The position numbers were made by a program, and so were the translations under genes. A stretch of 8,434 nucleotides of DNA from assembly GCA_022563075.1 (NCBI GenBank), contig JADFOC010000087.1:1-8434 (forward strand). Reading direction: 5' to 3'. Positions 6,239 through 8,434 of this stretch are shown here, one piece after another. Every line of letters starts with the position of its first letter. Position 1 is the first letter of the stretch. The notes beneath the pieces are model-generated. The model made no database searches. It had not been told where the DNA came from and saw only the letters and a list, made by a program, of their open reading frames with translations. This DNA comes from Pseudomonadota bacterium (lineage in GTDB: Bacteria; Pseudomonadota; Gammaproteobacteria; Pseudomonadales; Pseudohongiellaceae).

Positions 6239-7177
6239 ATGCAAAAATTTGGATTCGTATTTCCCGGACAGGGTTCGCAAAAGCTTGGTTTGTTGAGTGA
6301 CCTGGCCAGGGAATTTGAAATTATTGAGCAGACATTCACCGAAGCCTCCGCCGTGATACAACAGGATCTTTGGGAAATCGCTCAGCATGATGGCGACAAT
6401 ACTCTGGATCAGACGCATATTACCCAACCCGTTCTACTCACCGCATCGATCGCCATTTGGCGGCTGTGGCAGCAACAGCAGGGCCCGCAACCGGCCATCT
6501 TGGCCGGCCATAGCCTGGGCGAATACTCTGCATTGGTTTGCGCGGGTGTTTTAAAGTTTAAAGACGCAGTGAGTATTGTGCATCAGCGTGGCCTGTTCAT
6601 GCAGTCAGCCGTGCCCACAGGAAACGGGAAGATGGCGGCTATCGTTGGCCTGGAAAACTACCAGATTGATGAAATCTGTGATGAAGCAGAGGAGCATCAG
6701 GTAGTCTCCGCGGCTACCTTCAACAGTCCCGGCCAAACCGTGATTGCCGGCGACGCCGATGCGGTTGAGCGGGCCATGGTGCTGTGTCGGGAAGCCGGTG
6801 CAAAAAGAGCGTTGCCACTCAATGTGAGTGTCCCTTCTCACTGTGATCTGATGAAGCCGGCCGCAGCAAAACTGCAACAGGAATTGAGTGGAGTTGAATT
6901 TAAACCGGCGACGATTCCAGTGGTACAGAATGTGAATGCACAGATCAGCAGCGATACCGAACAAATAAAGGCAAATCTGATAAAACAGCTGTATACCCCT
7001 ATCCAGTGGGTAAACTCCATTAAACTGTTCTATAAAACAGGTATAAGCAGCTTGGTGGAATGTGGGCCGGGTAAGGTGTTATGCGGACTGAGCAAGCGGA
7101 TTGAGCCTGAAATCCGCTGTTTTGGCAGTGATGATGCTCAGAGCTTGGAAAGTACCATGGCGGAGATGTCCGCTTAA
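6239..7177 (+). CDS. fabD: Malonyl-CoA:ACP transacylase
   Basis: Transfers the malonyl group from malonyl-CoA to the phosphopantetheine of AcpP, supplying the extender unit for fatty acid synthesis in the cytosol. The 312-residue product is close to E. coli FabD (309). All catalytic residues fall at the E. coli positions: GQGSQ with Gln11, GHSLGEYSALV with nucleophile Ser92, Arg117 in HQRGLFMQ, His201 in VPSHC, and Gln250 in KQLYTPIQW. Conserved FVFPGQGSQ opens the protein and VECGPGKVL lies near the end. ATG 6239 has only a weak purine-rich site (AGAGA about six bases upstream). A TAAAAT at 6219-6224 could be a -10, but no acceptable -35 goes with it. fabG follows after 42 bases. Confidence 0.97.
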   Translation: MQKFGFVFPGQGSQKLGLLSDLAREFEIIEQTFTEASAVIQQDLWEIAQHDGDNTLDQTHITQPVLLTASIAIWRLWQQQQGPQPAILAGHSLGEYSALVCAGVLKFKDAVSIVHQRGLFMQSAVPTGNGKMAAIVGLENYQIDEICDEAEEHQVVSAATFNSPGQTVIAGDADAVERAMVLCREAGAKRALPLNVSVPSHCDLMKPAAAKLQQELSGVEFKPATIPVVQNVNAQISSDTEQIKANLIKQLYTPIQWVNSIKLFYKTGISSLVECGPGKVLCGLSKRIEPEIRCFGSDDAQSLESTMAEMSA

Positions 7178-7219
7178 ACCACAGGTTTCCCGGTAACAGC
7201 AGGAAAAAGGAGTAGTAAT

Positions 7220-7963
7220 ATGAGCGATTCGGCGGTGATTGCTCTGGTGACAGGCGCCAGTAGGGGCATCGGTCGCGCTATTGCCATTGAATTGGGTAAT
7301 AGAGGTTTCATCGTAGTGGGTACTGCAACCACGCAGCAAGGAGCCGACAGCATCTCTGCCTACTTGTCAAAATTAAAGTTCACAGGCAGTGGTGTGAGCG
7401 CCGATGTGTCATCAGACGAGTCGGTATCGAGGCTGATGACGATCATCGGGCAGGAATTTGGTGTGCCAACGGTATTGGTAAACAACGCGGGTATAACGCG
7501 AGACAACCTGTTGCTGCGGATGAAACCCGAAGAGTGGTCGGCGGTGATCGACACTAACCTGGGTTCCATGTATCGAGTCTGCAAGGCTTGTATCAGAGGC
7601 ATGACCAAAGCCCGCTGGGGCAGGATTGTTAATATCAGTTCGGTGGTGGGATCCAGCGGCAATGCAGGGCAATCAAACTACGCGGCGTCCAAAGCTGGCA
7701 TTGAGGGCTTTTCCCGCGCCTTGGCCAAGGAAATCGGTTCGCGAGGGATCACCGTGAATGCCGTGGCACCGGGATTTATCGATACCGATATGACCCGTGG
7801 GCTCTCCGAAAAACAAACCGAAGCGCTGCTAGCCCAGATACCACTTGCACGGCTCGGCCAACCGGGAGAGATTGCCGCCGTGGTGGGTTTTCTGGTTTCG
7901 GAAAGTGGTGCCTATATCACCGGTGAAACCATCCATGTGAATGGCGGAATGTACATGGCATGA
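7220..7963 (+). CDS. fabG: 3-oxoacyl-ACP reductase FabG
   Basis: NADPH-dependent short-chain dehydrogenase that reduces 3-ketoacyl-ACP to 3-hydroxyacyl-ACP, the first reduction of each elongation cycle; tetrameric and cytosolic. The 247-residue product has the usual length. It shows the cofactor motif TGASRGIG (11-18), the NNAG motif (88-91), catalytic Asn113, Ser141 in NISSVVG, and Tyr154/Lys158 in NYAASK. VNAVAPGFIDTDMT and the C-terminal ITGETIHVNGGMYMA are typical of true FabG rather than other short-chain dehydrogenases, and the position between fabD and acpP confirms it. A strong ribosome site AAGGAG (7207-7212) lies seven bases before ATG 7220. The stop codon overlaps the left arm of an inverted repeat. 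Confidence 0.97.
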   Translation: MSDSAVIALVTGASRGIGRAIAIELGNRGFIVVGTATTQQGADSISAYLSKLKFTGSGVSADVSSDESVSRLMTIIGQEFGVPTVLVNNAGITRDNLLLRMKPEEWSAVIDTNLGSMYRVCKACIRGMTKARWGRIVNISSVVGSSGNAGQSNYAASKAGIEGFSRALAKEIGSRGITVNAVAPGFIDTDMTRGLSEKQTEALLAQIPLARLGQPGEIAAVVGFLVSESGAYITGETIHVNGGMYMA

Positions 7964-8017
7964 GTGCCAAATACGGGCTAAGTATTTGAGTTTTATTGGG
8001 GTTTTTGATTCGGCACT
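7963..8017 (+). terminator. Nested inverted repeat after fabG, possible partial terminator
   Basis: CAAATAC (7968-7974) and GTATTTG (7982-7988) form a 7-bp hairpin with a seven-base loop, followed by a T-rich stretch with TTTT at 7991-7994 and TTTTT at 8002-8006. This is enclosed by AGTGCC (7963-7968) and GGCACT (8012-8017); the two stems share base 7968. The inner hairpin plus T-rich tail resembles a weak rho-independent terminator, which would separate acpP expression from the upstream genes. Confidence 0.4.
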
Positions 8018-8023
8018 AATATT

Positions 8024-8052
8024 TTAAGATTAACATTACAACTTAATAAAAT
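8024..8052 (+). promoter_or_regulatory. Candidate acpP promoter
   Basis: TTAAGA (8024-8029, four of six to the -35 consensus), a 17-base spacer, then TAAAAT (8047-8052, five of six to the -10). A start near 8059 would give an acpP leader of about 105 bases. A separate acpP promoter fits the very high demand for acyl carrier protein and the possible terminator just upstream. Confidence 0.4.
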
Positions 8053-8064
8053 AGAGGTAAACTT

Positions 8065-8117
8065 GCGTCTCTGAAATACACGGTTGCACGGCTGCGATCC
8101 AACTGTGAGGGAGAGGC
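8065..8117 (+). other. Potential stem structure in the acpP leader
   Basis: CACGGTTG (8079-8086) pairs with CAACTGTG (8100-8107) over eight positions, one of them G-U, around a 13-base loop. Outside it GCGTCTC (8065-8071) pairs with GAGAGGC (8111-8117) with one mismatch. The structure ends 30 bases before the acpP ribosome site. It may stabilise the abundant acpP mRNA or regulate it. Confidence 0.35.
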
Positions 8118-8147
8118 TGCAAGAAACGCCTTTAGAAACATAGTATT

Positions 8148-8152
8148 AGGAG
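8148..8152 (+). promoter_or_regulatory. Ribosome binding site of acpP
   Basis: AGGAG at 8148-8152 is separated from ATG 8165 by 12 bases, longer than the usual five to nine. The intervening bases are nearly all A and T. No closer purine-rich site exists. Confidence 0.55.
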
Positions 8153-8164
8153 CTAATAATAGAT

Positions 8165-8398
8165 ATGAGTAGCATTGAAGAGCGCGTTAAGAAAATTGTC
8201 TGTGAACAGCTTGGCGTTAAGGAAGACGAAGTAGAAGCATCTTCGTCATTTGTAGATGATTTGGGCGCCGATTCTTTAGATACCGTCGAATTGGTAATGG
8301 CTTTAGAAGAAGAATTTGAAACTGAAATTCCCGATGAAGATGCTGAAAAAATCACCACCGTCCAACTGGCCTGTGACTACATTAACCAACATCTGTAA
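8165..8398 (+). CDS. acpP: Acyl carrier protein
   Basis: Small acidic cytosolic protein that carries growing acyl chains on a 4'-phosphopantetheine arm and is the shared substrate of FabD, FabG and PlsX encoded just upstream. The 77-residue product is almost the canonical sequence: [18 protein letters not shown], then [21 protein letters not shown] with the modified serine at residue 37 (Ser36 in the mature E. coli numbering), then [13 protein letters not shown]. It appears richer in A/T-ending codons (GAA, TTA, GAT) than its neighbours, as expected for a very highly expressed gene. It lies 201 bases after fabG with its own leader and probably its own promoter. The 36 bases after the stop probably lead to fabF, outside the window. 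Confidence 0.98.
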   Translation: MSSIEERVKKIVCEQLGVKEDEVEASSSFVDDLGADSLDTVELVMALEEEFETEIPDEDAEKITTVQLACDYINQHL

Positions 8399-8434
8399 GA
8401 TTTAATTGATTACAAAAGGCAAAGCTACTGTGGA

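Overview
This 8.4 kb stretch of chromosome looks like a gammaproteobacterium of fairly even base composition (an impression; GC content was not computed). It is mostly conserved housekeeping genes. The order yceD-rpmF-plsX-fabD-fabG-acpP, with rluC upstream and no fabH between plsX and fabD, resembles the Pseudomonas arrangement more than that of E. coli, where fabH follows plsX. All key catalytic residues I could check are intact. I see no tRNA, rRNA, CRISPR array, transposase gene or prophage gene.

Layout. Bases 2-1063 hold the C-terminal part of htpG (chaperone Hsp90), open at the left edge. It is followed by a 240-base non-coding gap that begins with a possible MITE-like inverted-repeat element. 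Convergent to it is argS (arginyl-tRNA synthetase, minus strand, ATG at 3043). A 285-base divergent gap (3044-3327) then holds a large potential stem structure. From 3328 everything is on the plus strand: rluC (23S rRNA pseudouridine synthase), a strong sigma70-type promoter lying almost on top of the yceD start codon, yceD (DUF177, linked to 23S rRNA accumulation), rpmF (ribosomal protein L32), plsX (phosphate acyltransferase), fabD (malonyl-CoA:ACP transacylase), fabG (3-ketoacyl-ACP reductase) and acpP (acyl carrier protein). The window ends 36 bases after acpP, where fabF would be expected.

How the genes work together. yceD, rpmF and rluC serve the large ribosomal subunit. plsX, fabD, fabG and acpP serve fatty acid and phospholipid synthesis: AcpP carries the chain, FabD loads malonyl on it, FabG does the first reduction of each elongation cycle, and PlsX turns acyl-ACP into acyl-phosphate for phospholipid assembly. 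The operon therefore ties ribosome production to membrane production.

I find no strong case for a new multi-gene system. The most interesting signals are non-coding: a near-leaderless promoter-start arrangement at yceD, a two-tier inverted repeat between argS and rluC (where rne usually sits next to rluC in relatives), a 14-bp stem between plsX and fabD, a structured acpP leader, and the inverted-repeat element behind htpG. All structures were found by eye and no folding energies were computed.
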